Positions 33,668-42,381 of a DNA stretch of 64,000 nucleotides are shown one piece after another; within the stretch, counting starts at the first letter, position 1; every line of letters starts with the position of its first letter. The position numbers and the translations under genes are program-made. The stretch is taken from assembly GCA_038251405.1 (NCBI GenBank), contig JBBSBH010000026.1, positions 1-64,000 on the forward strand, read 5' to 3'. This stretch comes from JADJLQ01 sp038251405. Its GTDB lineage: Bacteria; Bacteroidota; Bacteroidia; Chitinophagales; Saprospiraceae. The notes below the pieces were generated by a model. That model had not been told where the DNA came from. It saw only the letters and a list, made by a program, of their open reading frames with translations, and searched no databases.

Positions 33668-34735
33668 CTAGACTCCGGCGCCTTTCATCTTTTCAGCATT
33701 ATCTGCAATGCGTAATTTCTCAATCACCTCATCAATATTGCCTACCATTATAGAGTCGAGATTGTACAAAGTGAGATTTATACGGTGATCAGTAAGTCTA
33801 TTTTGAGGATAATTGTAAGTGCGGACTTTTTCAGACCGATCTCCAGAACCTACGATGGATTTTCTGGTAGCAGCTATTCCATCATTATGTTGCTGAACAC
33901 GTGAATCTTCGATTTTTGAGATTAATCGTCCCATGGCTATTTCCCTATTTTTATGTTGAGAGCGGCTGTCTGTACTTTCAGCCACAATCCCAGTGGGAAT
34001 ATGAGTAAATCTTACACCTGATTCAGTTTTATTTACGTGTTGACCTCCTGCGCCGCTGGCTCTGAAAGTATCTACGCGGAGATCAGCTTTATTGATATTT
34101 ACATCCTCCAGTTCCAGCTTTGGCACAGCAACCACTGTAGCTGCTGATGTGTGTACACGGCCCTGGGCTTCAGTTTTAGGCACTCTTTGTACACGGTGGG
34201 TGCCAGACTCAAATTTCATCTTACCATATACATCTTCACCAGTCACTTCAAGGACTATTTTATTGTAGCCACCGACTGCACCTGCATTTTCGTATAAAAG
34301 CTCTGACTTCCAGCCTTGCTTTTCAAAGTATCTCAAGTACATGCGCATCAGGTCTCCTGCAAAAATGCTGGCCTCATCACCACCGGTACCGGCTCTTATC
34401 TCTAAGATGATGTCTTTTGAATCCTCCGGGTCTTTTGGGATGAGTAATTCATTGATTTCTTCTTCTAAGGTATCCAACTGGTCATCGAGCATTGCTATTT
34501 CAGACTTGGCCAACTGACGGAGCTCTTCATCTCCCTCTGTAAGCATTTCTTTTGCTCCTTTCAGCTCAGAACTTAACTGATTTTGCTTTTTTAAAGCACT
34601 TACAATAGGTTGCAGGTCTTTATATTCTTTGTGAAGTTTAGAAAATTTTGAAGTATCACTTATAATAGTTGGATCAGACATCTGCTCCTCCAGGTCGTGA
34701 AATCGATTGGTAATAGCCTCAAATTTATTATCCAT
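33668..34735 (-). CDS. prfA: Peptide chain release factor 1
   Basis: 355 aa. GGQ motif at 230-232 (SGAGGQHVNKTESGVRF) triggers peptidyl-tRNA hydrolysis. The stop-codon-reading motif is the RF1-type P-x-T (PKT at 186-188 in RVPKTEAQGRVHTSA), so it reads UAA/UAG; RF2 would show SPF. The helical domain 1 and RAGTGGDEASIFAGDLMRMYLRY are standard. A -7 box lies nine bases before the ATG. Confidence 0.97.
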   Translation of the reverse strand: MDNKFEAITNRFHDLEEQMSDPTIISDTSKFSKLHKEYKDLQPIVSALKKQNQLSSELKGAKEMLTEGDEELRQLAKSEIAMLDDQLDTLEEEINELLIPKDPEDSKDIILEIRAGTGGDEASIFAGDLMRMYLRYFEKQGWKSELLYENAGAVGGYNKIVLEVTGEDVYGKMKFESGTHRVQRVPKTEAQGRVHTSAATVVAVPKLELEDVNINKADLRVDTFRASGAGGQHVNKTESGVRFTHIPTGIVAESTDSRSQHKNREIAMGRLISKIEDSRVQQHNDGIAATRKSIVGSGDRSEKVRTYNYPQNRLTDHRINLTLYNLDSIMVGNIDEVIEKLRIADNAEKMKGAGV

Positions 34736-34743
34736 TGCGGCCG

Positions 34744-34751
34744 CAAAAATA
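34744..34751 (-). promoter_or_regulatory. -7 box of prfA, very short leader
   Basis: The minus strand reads TATTTTTG (TAnnTTTG), ending eight bases before the prfA ATG. If used, the mRNA would begin at or very near the start codon. Confidence 0.45.
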
Positions 34752-34835
34752 ACCCTAATAGTCCAATATCATTGGAGAGATTTTAAGACTAATCCTTACA
34801 GTATAGCTAATAAGGTAAGTTATAATTGAATTAAG

Positions 34836-36320
34836 TTACCTCCTTCTGCTCGCATCATTCTGTAGCGTACTGTGCTTTTTGCTATAAAAAAAATAGATAA
34901 ATAAGCCTATGGCAAGCCATCCAAATAGGCGGGTCCAATTCGTCCATCCAAGGCCAAACATCATGGCGAGGCAAATAATTACTCCCAATATAGGCAATAC
35001 AGGCACCCATGGGGCTCTGAATTGACGGGGAAGATCGGGGTCGGTTTTTCGTAATATGATCACGCCAATGCATACAAGACAGAATGCAAAAAGTGTCCCT
35101 ATACTAGTCATATCACCCACTACATCACCTGGGATGAAAGCTGCAAATAATCCTACCAAAACCAGGATAATTAAATTTGCTTTATATGGCGTCTTAAACT
35201 TAGGGTGTATGGCGCTGAACATTTTTGGTAAAAGCCCATCTTTACTCATAGAATAAAATACCCTGGATTGCCCTAAAAGCATCACTAAAATTACAGATGA
35301 AAAGCCGGCTAATATGGCTACTGTAACCAATTTGGCTAACCACTCATAGCCAATCATATATTTTTGAATTGCAAAGGCGACAGATGCTTCTTTTCCAGAT
35401 GTTCTAAAATCTTCGGTAGTAGCAACTCCAGTAAGTACGTGCGCAAACAAAATGTATAAAACTGTACAGATTACCAGTGAGCCTAGAATTCCAATAGGCA
35501 TGTCGCGTTTAGGATTCTTTGCTTCCTGGGCTGTCGTACTCACAGCATCAAATCCAATAAAAGCAAAAAATACAATCCCGGCGGCCCCTAAAATGCCCAT
35601 AACTCCACCAAATTTATGCGATATCCCCATATGATCCACATAGGTAGAAACTGGTGGAATATAAGGTGTGTGATTTACCGGATTAATAAAGCCCCACCCA
35701 ATAACAATAATCAGGATAACAATGGCGACTTTGGCAATTACAATGATTCCATTTACCAGGGCAGATTCTTGAATGCCTCTTATCAATAATAGAGTTAATA
35801 AACCTATGATGACCAATGCAGGAATATTAATTAATCCATGTTCTCCATTAAGACCATGCTCGAAAGGGGAATGGCAAAAGGCATAGGGAATGGGAGACAT
35901 ATGTAGCACATTCACCAATAAATTATTAAGATATTCGCTCCAGGCAATGCCTACTGTCGCTGCTCCTACAGCATATTCGAGCACTAAATCCCATCCAATG
36001 ATCCAGGCTACAAACTCACCCATGGTTGCATAACTGTACGTATAGGCGCTACCTGCTACCGGTATAGATGAAGATAATTCAGCATAGCATAGTCCGGCAA
36101 GTGCACACCCAATAGATGCTAAAATAAAACCGTAGGTAACTGATGGGCCAGCACTTTGAGCGGCAGCAGCAGCCGTCCTTACAAATAATCCAGCACCTAT
36201 AATGGCTCCTATACCCAGCATGATCAGGGAAGAAGCCGTCAAGGTTCTTTTCAATCCTTTGTCCGTTTCATTGGCTTGCTCTAATAATTCGCTAATCGGC
36301 TTACGTAAAAATAAACTCAT
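34836..36320 (-). CDS. APC-family amino acid permease (cationic-type)
   Basis: 494 aa with about 12-13 membrane spans. TM1 carries the substrate-binding GIGAIIGAGLFVRTA motif, and FAFIGFDAVSTTAQEAKNPKRDMPIGILGS is the conserved TM6-loop segment of the cationic-amino-acid/YfnA branch. Imports or exchanges amino acids across the inner membrane, likely with protons. Transcribed singly between prfA and the T9SS paralogues. Exact substrate uncertain. Confidence 0.93.
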   Translation of the reverse strand: MSLFLRKPISELLEQANETDKGLKRTLTASSLIMLGIGAIIGAGLFVRTAAAAAQSAGPSVTYGFILASIGCALAGLCYAELSSSIPVAGSAYTYSYATMGEFVAWIIGWDLVLEYAVGAATVGIAWSEYLNNLLVNVLHMSPIPYAFCHSPFEHGLNGEHGLINIPALVIIGLLTLLLIRGIQESALVNGIIVIAKVAIVILIIVIGWGFINPVNHTPYIPPVSTYVDHMGISHKFGGVMGILGAAGIVFFAFIGFDAVSTTAQEAKNPKRDMPIGILGSLVICTVLYILFAHVLTGVATTEDFRTSGKEASVAFAIQKYMIGYEWLAKLVTVAILAGFSSVILVMLLGQSRVFYSMSKDGLLPKMFSAIHPKFKTPYKANLIILVLVGLFAAFIPGDVVGDMTSIGTLFAFCLVCIGVIILRKTDPDLPRQFRAPWVPVLPILGVIICLAMMFGLGWTNWTRLFGWLAIGLFIYFFYSKKHSTLQNDASRRR

Positions 36321-36463
36321 TTGAATATGATTTTTTATTAGAGGCTGAAAATAGGAAATTTTTTAGATACAGTGGAAGTAAGATTATTTAGCCAATCTTT
36401 AGATCAAATCATAATTCCGGATCGTGGAAAAGAAGATTAACTCTAGATGCAGCGAATAGTAGT

Positions 36464-37534
36464 TTATTTCTTCACTAATCTATAATTATATATTCCTTCC
36501 GGAGAATAAATATTTAAAATCAATACACCAGAACCAGCAAAGTCTACCTGGATACTTATATTATCCTGATGGTCAGTAATATTTTCTTTTTTAATCAATT
36601 GACCTTGCATATTCACCAAAGTCCAAGACCATGAGGAGGGTTTTGTATTGCTAAAGTCAATATTGATTTCATTGTTTACCAAAGATGGGTAAACGATTGG
36701 TTGCTGTGAATTATTGGCTACTACAATTGATCTTATCGGAGAAAAAGTAAACTGACCATTAAAGTCGGTTTGCTTGAGTCGGTAATATACTTTACCAGTA
36801 AGAGGACTTTGATCTATATAGGAATATTCATTTAATTTGTCAGAAGTACCATTGCCCTCCATTCTAACTATTTCTTGAAAATCTTGGCCGTTTTTAGACC
36901 GTAATACTGTGAAATAGTCATTGTTGAGCTCCGATAAAGTAGACCAATACAATACAGGTTTGAGCTGATTCCTTACTTCGAATATATCCAACTGGATAGG
37001 CAGTGCTACACTCCCATTAAAAGTAAAATCATCGATACTGAAATTGCCACCATGACCCTGGTAACCGTAAAATCTAAATGTAATAGGCGTGGTAACATGT
37101 GTATAGTCTACCCCACCTAAAGCAATAGTGGTACCTGTACCAGTAGCAGAGCCAATGTTGGAAGCATAATTATCTAAGCTTGATCTAAAAGCAAATTGTG
37201 CACCTCCTCCTAATCCATTGGAAGCCGTATAGGTAAAGTTTGACAAATTGATCCAATAACCAGGGTCAGGTGTAAGGGTGAAATAAAAATAATCTGATGT
37301 ATTCAATCCATTTTCTGACCAGCTATCTGCCCGATACACATCGGCTGCATCTACTTTCCCTACGCCTGGCCCTCTACCTATGCCAGAAACTGAAATATTC
37401 GAGGCTACACTCTGCCCTGCAGTATAAGGATTACTGGATGCTGGATTTGATCCTGTAATAGGATTAGTCCAAACAATTTGTGCATTAGAAAAATGGATGC
37501 TTATAAATGAAAACAAATAAATAAAGTATCTCAT
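36464..37534 (-). CDS. Secreted protein with T9SS type A C-terminal sorting domain
   Basis: 356 aa. Signal peptide (MRYFIYLFSFISIHFSNA), then a Thr/Ser/Gly-rich beta-sandwich region (about 30-165) of unknown role. A conserved segment (ELNNDYFTVLRSKNGQDFQEI, then YSYIDQSPLTGKVYYRLKQTDFNGQF) leads into the T9SS sorting domain (about 275-356: YPSLVNNEINIDFS, LVNMQGQLIKK, YNYRLVKK). T9SS moves such proteins across the outer membrane and may anchor them to A-LPS. It is a paralogue of the next upstream gene, with which it shares about 200 nearly identical bases. Confidence 0.85.
   Translation of the reverse strand: MRYFIYLFSFISIHFSNAQIVWTNPITGSNPASSNPYTAGQSVASNISVSGIGRGPGVGKVDAADVYRADSWSENGLNTSDYFYFTLTPDPGYWINLSNFTYTASNGLGGGAQFAFRSSLDNYASNIGSATGTGTTIALGGVDYTHVTTPITFRFYGYQGHGGNFSIDDFTFNGSVALPIQLDIFEVRNQLKPVLYWSTLSELNNDYFTVLRSKNGQDFQEIVRMEGNGTSDKLNEYSYIDQSPLTGKVYYRLKQTDFNGQFTFSPIRSIVVANNSQQPIVYPSLVNNEINIDFSNTKPSSWSWTLVNMQGQLIKKENITDHQDNISIQVDFAGSGVLILNIYSPEGIYNYRLVKK
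36594..36795. repeat. Duplicated DNA segment, copy A
   Basis: About 202 bases align without gaps to 38114-38315 (offset 1520). My hand alignment finds roughly eleven mismatches, about 95 percent identity, clustered at the Ser/Ala-to-variable region around 36706-36718. It covers the sorting-domain start and upstream conserved segment. Confidence 0.85.
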
Positions 37535-37983
37535 GGAAACTAGCTTTAGGTTAAGGTTAATGTTGGTGCTACTAAATTAATACTTTTTGTTTAAGATATC
37601 AAGCCAGAAATCAACTTAGCTAAGCCCGAATACCTAATGATTCTTGTATAATTTGTACAAGAAATTATTTATGAACTAAGCAGTAATGAAACTTTTGAAA
37701 AACTGAGTATATATTTTTTTCCTTGACTTTTAAATTGTAAGTGAAATGAAAAGCAAAGCAGAATGAGTAAAATTAGGCGCATAATTTACAAGGTTAATTG
37801 AATAAAAAAGATCATGAATTCGTGAGATTCTAGATCTAATTAAAATAGATGTAAATTAATGGCAAAATGTTCCTCAAAAGAACAATAATTTCATTTCAGA
37901 ACGCATAAAAGAAAAAAGAACCAGAGTGCAACGTACTGATAAACAATTATATGAGGGAACTATATTTGTATAAGACCGATAAA
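37535..37983. other. Gene-free stretch between T9SS paralogues
   Basis: AT-rich, no supported ORF. One perfect inverted repeat is present: TTCTTGTA (37641-37648) and TACAAGAA (37656-37663) with a seven-base spacer. It has no T-tail, so it is more likely an operator or structural hairpin than a terminator. Promoter for the downstream gene not identified. Confidence 0.4.
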
Positions 37984-39111
37984 TTAATTTTTGACCAGTC
38001 GATAATTATACATCCCAGTTTCGGAAATGAGTGTCAAAATAACAACTCCCGAAGGAGCCATATCAGAGGAAACGCTCACCAGATCTTCTGGATTTTTTAC
38101 TACACCTTTTTTGATCAATTGACCTTGCATATTCACCAAAGTCCAAGACCATGAGGAGGGTTTTGTATTGCTAAAGTCAATATTGATTTCATTGTCTACC
38201 AAAGATGGGTATACGATTGGTTGCTGCATACCAATGGCTACTACAATTGATCTTATCGGAGAAAAAGTAAACTGACCATTAAAGTCGGTTTGCTTTAGTT
38301 GGTAAAATACTTTACCTGGGAAAGGGCTTTGGTCTGTGAAAGAGTAGTCATTCTTTTTATCAGTAGAGCCATTGCCTCTTACCTGAGTTATTTCGTGAAA
38401 ATCAGTGCCATTTTTGGAGCGGAGGAGGGTAAAATAGTCGTTGTTAAGTTCGGAATAGGTAGACCATGTGATTTGGGGATGGGATTGGTTATTTACATCG
38501 AAGGAAGCTAATTCGATTGGTAGTAAAACTATTCCACTGAATGAAAAATCATTTATACTATATGTTCCAGATCCACCTCCAGCACTAAAACCGTAAATTC
38601 TAAAAGTAATACTCGATGTAATACCTTGAAAATTTGAACTTGATAAGCTTACACTGGCACCAGTCGCATTTGGAGTTGAAATATCTGAACTAAATCCATT
38701 TAAACTTGAACGTACTGCAAAATTTGTAGGTCCTGTTGCAGATGTTTGTGAGGTAAAAACGAAACTTGAAAAATTTATTTTATAACCTGAATTTGGAGTT
38801 AATGTAAACGTAAAATAATCAGCTAAATCCAAGGAAGTAGAGGTTGTCCAACTCTGAGCATTGTATCTATTGTTCGCAGCATTCAAAGTAACACCACTTC
38901 CTAATCCAACACCAGAAATAGTAATATTTGCATCAATAACACTGGCAGAACTGAAAGGATTAGTATTAGGATGATTGACTCCATTTCCGTCAATGGGATC
39001 CGTCCATATTGCCTGTGAACTTAGAAAAGATGATGACAGAAATCCAAAAACAATTATTGTTGCCTGTAAAATATTTTTAAAAATGTGAAAATGAAAAGTA
39101 GAATTTAGCAT
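37984..39111 (-). CDS. Secreted protein with T9SS type A C-terminal sorting domain (paralogue)
   Basis: 375 aa with a long signal peptide (MLNSTFHFHIFKNILQ... ending SSQA). It has the same layout as its neighbour: a Ser/Thr-rich beta-sandwich (GSGVTLNAANNRYNAQSW, YFTFTLTPNSGYKINFSSF), the ELASFDV segment and the T9SS domain (YPSLVDNEINIDFS, VNMQGQLIKKG, YNYRLVKN). The N-terminal halves share only motifs, whereas the C-terminal parts are nearly identical DNA. Function of the beta-sandwich is unknown. Confidence 0.85.
   Translation of the reverse strand: MLNSTFHFHIFKNILQATIIVFGFLSSSFLSSQAIWTDPIDGNGVNHPNTNPFSSASVIDANITISGVGLGSGVTLNAANNRYNAQSWTTSTSLDLADYFTFTLTPNSGYKINFSSFVFTSQTSATGPTNFAVRSSLNGFSSDISTPNATGASVSLSSSNFQGITSSITFRIYGFSAGGGSGTYSINDFSFSGIVLLPIELASFDVNNQSHPQITWSTYSELNNDYFTLLRSKNGTDFHEITQVRGNGSTDKKNDYSFTDQSPFPGKVFYQLKQTDFNGQFTFSPIRSIVVAIGMQQPIVYPSLVDNEINIDFSNTKPSSWSWTLVNMQGQLIKKGVVKNPEDLVSVSSDMAPSGVVILTLISETGMYNYRLVKN
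38114..38315. repeat. Duplicated DNA segment, copy B
   Basis: Partner of 36594-36795, same strand and register. Suggests tandem gene duplication with continued gene conversion of the sorting-domain region while the exported N-terminal regions diverged. Confidence 0.85.
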
Positions 39112-39266
39112 ATCAAATAATTGTTTAAAATTTTAAATAGTGCTTTAGGTTATTGAAATGATTTTGTAAAGTCAGATTCTTTTTACAAAGAGCTCAGTGG
39201 TGAACAAATTTAACAAATCATAGATTACCTGCAAATTAAATTCCTAATAAAACATATATAATTTTT

Positions 39267-39274
39267 TATATTTG
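39267..39274 (+). promoter_or_regulatory. -7 box for the GHMP kinase gene
   Basis: TATATTTG matches TAnnTTTG. It would place transcription start near 39281, before the preferred non-AUG start at 39300. No -33 element seen. Confidence 0.5.
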
Positions 39275-39299
39275 TCTCGAAACGAATAACCCAAAGGCA

Positions 39300-40223
39300 A
39301 TCAAACAGACATTCAGAGGCAACGGAAAACTACTACTTACCGCCGAATACCTGGTGATGGATGGCGCATTGGCTCTGGCCGTGCCTACCAAAGCAGGGCA
39401 GACTATGAATGTAAAAGATGGTCGGGGATCCGAAATCAATTGGAAATCGTATGATGCAACAGGGAAGATCTGGTTTGAAGCACATTTCTCACTATATGAT
39501 TTTAGTGCGCTAAAAACCAATGATGAAACCGTAGCCAAAACAGTTTCAAAATTGCTCAAAGAATGCACCCGTCAAAATTCAGAATTCTTATCCGCCTGGA
39601 AAGGTCAGACAGTAGAGACTTATCTTGACTTTCCGCTGGATTGGGGATTGGGATCCAGCTCTACCTTGATATATTGCCTTTCTCAATGGTCTGATGCCAA
39701 TCCTTATTATTTATTGTTTAATACCGCTACTGGCTCAGGATATGATATTGCTTGTGCTTATGCGGAAGGCCCATTATTGTATCAACTTGGTGATGAAAGT
39801 ATCCGTATAGATGAGGTGTATTTTAATCCAACTTTTAAAGATCATTTATACTTTTTACATCTTGGAAAAAAATCTAGCAGCAACCAGGCGGTAGAAGATT
39901 ATAAAACAAAAGCCAAGCCAGCAGAATCAACGATCGATGAGATATCGAAAATCACTGAATCCATAGTTGGAAGTAAAAATCTCTCTGAATTTACATCACT
40001 ACTCACCAGGCATGAAGATATTATTGGAAAAATATTGAAGGAAGAACCTTTACAGCGAAAACAATTTTCTGATTTTGATGGTAAAGTAAAATCTCTCGGA
40101 GCCTGGGGTGGTGATTTTGCTTTAGTGGCTAGTGAACTTCCGTTTGAAAAAATCAAAAAATATTTTGAAGCAAAAGGATTAACTACGTTGATACCATATA
40201 GTGAGATGGTGCTGGTGAGTTAG
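39300..40223 (+). CDS. GYDIA-family GHMP kinase, non-standard start
   Basis: About 307 aa. The GHMP (galactokinase, homoserine, mevalonate, phosphomevalonate) fold shows the ATP loop DWGLGSSSTLIYCLSQW and the family-naming GYDIACAYAEGPLLYQ. The conserved start FRGNGKLLLTAEYLVMDGALA lies upstream of the first usable GTG (39354) or ATG (39357), so either would delete the first strand. No ATG, GTG or TTG occurs between the upstream stop and that motif. The codon at the expected position (IKQTF, normally MKQTF) is ATC. Likely acts in isoprenoid precursor synthesis, by family analogy. Confidence 0.85.
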   Translation: MKQTFRGNGKLLLTAEYLVMDGALALAVPTKAGQTMNVKDGRGSEINWKSYDATGKIWFEAHFSLYDFSALKTNDETVAKTVSKLLKECTRQNSEFLSAWKGQTVETYLDFPLDWGLGSSSTLIYCLSQWSDANPYYLLFNTATGSGYDIACAYAEGPLLYQLGDESIRIDEVYFNPTFKDHLYFLHLGKKSSSNQAVEDYKTKAKPAESTIDEISKITESIVGSKNLSEFTSLLTRHEDIIGKILKEEPLQRKQFSDFDGKVKSLGAWGGDFALVASELPFEKIKKYFEAKGLTTLIPYSEMVLVS

Positions 40224-40246
40224 AATTTTATGATACACAATTATAA

Positions 40247-40276
40247 ACAATTTACAATTTACAATTTACAATTTAC
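40247..40276. repeat. Short tandem repeat (ACAATTT)n
   Basis: Four perfect copies of ACAATTT plus AC, just after the GHMP kinase stop. Too short for CRISPR. Possibly a slippage-prone microsatellite. Confidence 0.7.
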
Positions 40277-40362
40277 GAAGCTGTCGAAGCCTAAAAAGCG
40301 TTGACCGTTTTTATATTCATTTGTAAATCTTACATTAAACATTATAGTCTTTTCTTACTTCG

Positions 40363-40370
40363 TACATTTG
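40363..40370 (+). promoter_or_regulatory. -7 box, leaderless candidate
   Basis: TACATTTG (TAnnTTTG) ends four bases before the ATG at 40375, so the transcript would begin at or within a few bases of the start codon. No good -33 element. Confidence 0.5.
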
Positions 40371-40374
40371 CTCT

Positions 40375-41109
40375 ATGCCTGCAACCTGGTACACCGGTAA
40401 AGTCACACAGATAATCGATCTTGCTCCCCATGTAAAATCTTTTTCCATCTATATTCCTGAGTTAGATACATCTTTATTTAAAGCAGGGCAGTTTTTAGTT
40501 TTTGATTTACCTGTGGGAGATAAGCGGTTACAGCGATGGAAAAGCTACTCGATAGCTAATGCCCCTAATGACAAAAATGAAATTGAACTTTGCATCGTGC
40601 ATTTTGAAAGTGGTCTTGGAAGTACCTATTTTTTTGAGGAAGTCACGCTGGGCACCACGCTAATATGTAAAGCTCCCGAAGGAGGTTTTGTATTACCAGA
40701 TATCATTGATCATGATCTGGTAATGATCTGCACGGGTACAGGTATTGCCCCATTTAGAAGCATGCTCCGTGATTTGGTAAATTCTAAAAAAGATCATCAA
40801 AAAATTCATTTAATTTTTGGAACCAGAAGAAAAGAAGATGTGCTTTACCTGGAAGAATGGCAACAACTTGAAACAATATTGCCCGGCTTTAGATTTGATA
40901 TTACCTTATCACGAGAAGATATTTCGGCTGGTGATGAATTTCACAAAGGGTATGTTCATCAGGTTTATTTAGAAAATTATAGTTTGTCCAGACCTGATGT
41001 TCATTTCTATATTTGTGGATGGACTAAAATGATTGATGAAGCCGTTGAAAATTTATTTGGTGATTTAAAATATTCGAAAGAGCAAATTCACTATGAACTA
41101 TATGGATAA
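40375..41109 (+). CDS. Ferredoxin/flavodoxin--NADP+ reductase-like flavoprotein
   Basis: 244 aa. FAD-binding barrel with RWKSYSIANAP (the RxYS flavin motif), then GTGIAPFRSMLRDL for NADP binding and HFYICGWTKMIDEAV close to the C-terminus. ATW at the start and HYELYG at the end resemble the FNR class that shuttles electrons between NADPH and ferredoxin or flavodoxin. It stands alone between the GHMP kinase and a convergent metallopeptidase. The electron partner is not in this window. Confidence 0.92.
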   Translation: MPATWYTGKVTQIIDLAPHVKSFSIYIPELDTSLFKAGQFLVFDLPVGDKRLQRWKSYSIANAPNDKNEIELCIVHFESGLGSTYFFEEVTLGTTLICKAPEGGFVLPDIIDHDLVMICTGTGIAPFRSMLRDLVNSKKDHQKIHLIFGTRRKEDVLYLEEWQQLETILPGFRFDITLSREDISAGDEFHKGYVHQVYLENYSLSRPDVHFYICGWTKMIDEAVENLFGDLKYSKEQIHYELYG

Positions 41110-41125
41110 TTTTTTCTTTTTAGGG

Positions 41126-41623
41126 TTATTTGGCCTGGAATAATTCATCGAGGTATTTAGTGCGGGTATTTACATTGTAATTATCTATGCAAGTACCGGT
41201 GCCACTCCGCATTATGCTGACGCAAACTCCCCTTGGATCTTGTGCTTCATTATGTTCGCGACCTAAAATACAATGGCCTAGCTCATGAAACACTACAAAC
41301 TCTTTTCCCAGGTCAGTGGCCTTTGACCAAAATGGTTGATCGATAGTAACCTTGTTTGGCTCCTTACTATTATAGGTACATTGACCGATTACATGATTGG
41401 TTGAAATGTCAGAGATAACACCCGTGAGTTGCGCTGAGGCCAGGTCAATATGCAAGTCTCTTATGGCAGCTTCATTTTCAAATCTTGTAAAATATGGCCA
41501 AAGTTGTTCCTGCACATTTGGGAAAAGGGCATTAATAGATTGAGTTGTAGAGGTGTCTTTTACGCAAGAGGTAACGATGGAGATTAACCCTAAAAGCAGC
41601 GTGGTAATTTTTAGACGATTCAT
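41126..41623 (-). CDS. Putative zinc metallopeptidase-like lipoprotein
   Basis: About 165 aa from ATG 41623 (MNRLKITTLLLGLISIVTSC). A lipoprotein signal with lipobox VTSC is followed by a zincin motif, HELGH in VFHELGHCILGREH, whose third ligand could be the later His of REHNE (HExxHxxxxxxH). The rest is short of a full metalloprotease domain, and a peptidase fold is inferred only from this motif. The eleven-residue extension upstream (from 41656) is not needed. Cell location probably periplasmic face of the outer membrane. Confidence 0.7.
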   Translation of the reverse strand: MNRLKITTLLLGLISIVTSCVKDTSTTQSINALFPNVQEQLWPYFTRFENEAAIRDLHIDLASAQLTGVISDISTNHVIGQCTYNSKEPNKVTIDQPFWSKATDLGKEFVVFHELGHCILGREHNEAQDPRGVCVSIMRSGTGTCIDNYNVNTRTKYLDELFQAK

Positions 41624-41771
41624 GGGTTTTGATTTCCATGTCAACGGAGAAATCAATTGGATAAAGTATGAAAGTCTATATCATTAATAAAACAATAACC
41701 ATCACATTCTATCCATATTCATTAAACTTTTTATATAGATAATTGTTTATAAAGCCTAAAAACAATAATTT

Positions 41772-42314
41772 ATGGCAGACAATAAAATTAAATGGGGCAT
41801 AGACAAAGCTCATTCTGAGATTGGTTTCACCGTAAAACATCTCATGGTTTCAAAAGTAAGAGGCCAGTTTAAAGAGTACGATGCAAATATTGTGACTACA
41901 GGGGAAGATTTCACTACAGCCGAGGTAGACTTTTGGATGGATCCTCTTTCTGTGGATACGGGATCACCAGATAGAGATAAACATATAAAAAGCCCTGATT
42001 TTTTTGATGCAGAAAATCATAAGCAAATCAATTTCAAGGGAAATACAATAGTAAACGTAGATAATGATGGCAGCTATGAACTTCATGGAGACCTGGCTAT
42101 CAATGGAATTGCTAAACGAGTAAAACTGGATGTAGAATTTGGTGGTATCATGAAAGATCCCTGGGGCAATCAAAAAGCCGTAGTACATATACATGGGCCT
42201 ATTCATAGGAAAGAATGGGGTCTAAATTGGAATGCAGCATTGGAAGCAGGTGGCGTACTGGTGAGTGATGAGGTGAAGTTGGACATTGATATACAGCTAT
42301 TTAAACAAGCATAG
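41772..42314 (+). CDS. YceI family protein
   Basis: 180 aa without a signal peptide. YceI-type lipocalin-like beta-barrel: WGIDKAHSEIGFTVKHLMVSKVRGQF, then DAENHKQINFKG, LAINGIAKRVKLDVEFGG and EWGLNWNAALEAGG. Such proteins bind polyisoprenoid or amide lipids in a hydrophobic pocket. Precise ligand unknown. Followed by a strong terminator (42333-42373) facing the convergent GH5 gene. Confidence 0.93.
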   Translation: MADNKIKWGIDKAHSEIGFTVKHLMVSKVRGQFKEYDANIVTTGEDFTTAEVDFWMDPLSVDTGSPDRDKHIKSPDFFDAENHKQINFKGNTIVNVDNDGSYELHGDLAINGIAKRVKLDVEFGGIMKDPWGNQKAVVHIHGPIHRKEWGLNWNAALEAGGVLVSDEVKLDIDIQLFKQA

Positions 42315-42332
42315 TAATATTAATTAATTCCT

Positions 42333-42373
42333 AAATACTGAATTGGATAGGTTTCAATTCAGTATTTTTTTCT
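42333..42373 (+). terminator. Intrinsic terminator after yceI
   Basis: Perfect 12-base arms AAATACTGAATT (42333-42344) and AATTCAGTATTT (42356-42367) with an eleven-base loop, followed by a T-run. Also serves the convergent end of the GH5 gene by position. Confidence 0.8.
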
Positions 42374-42381
42374 GGTGGAAT

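Noticed and set aside
40247..40276. Possible CRISPR-like repeat
   Set aside because: Seven-base unit repeated without spacers; a microsatellite, not an array.
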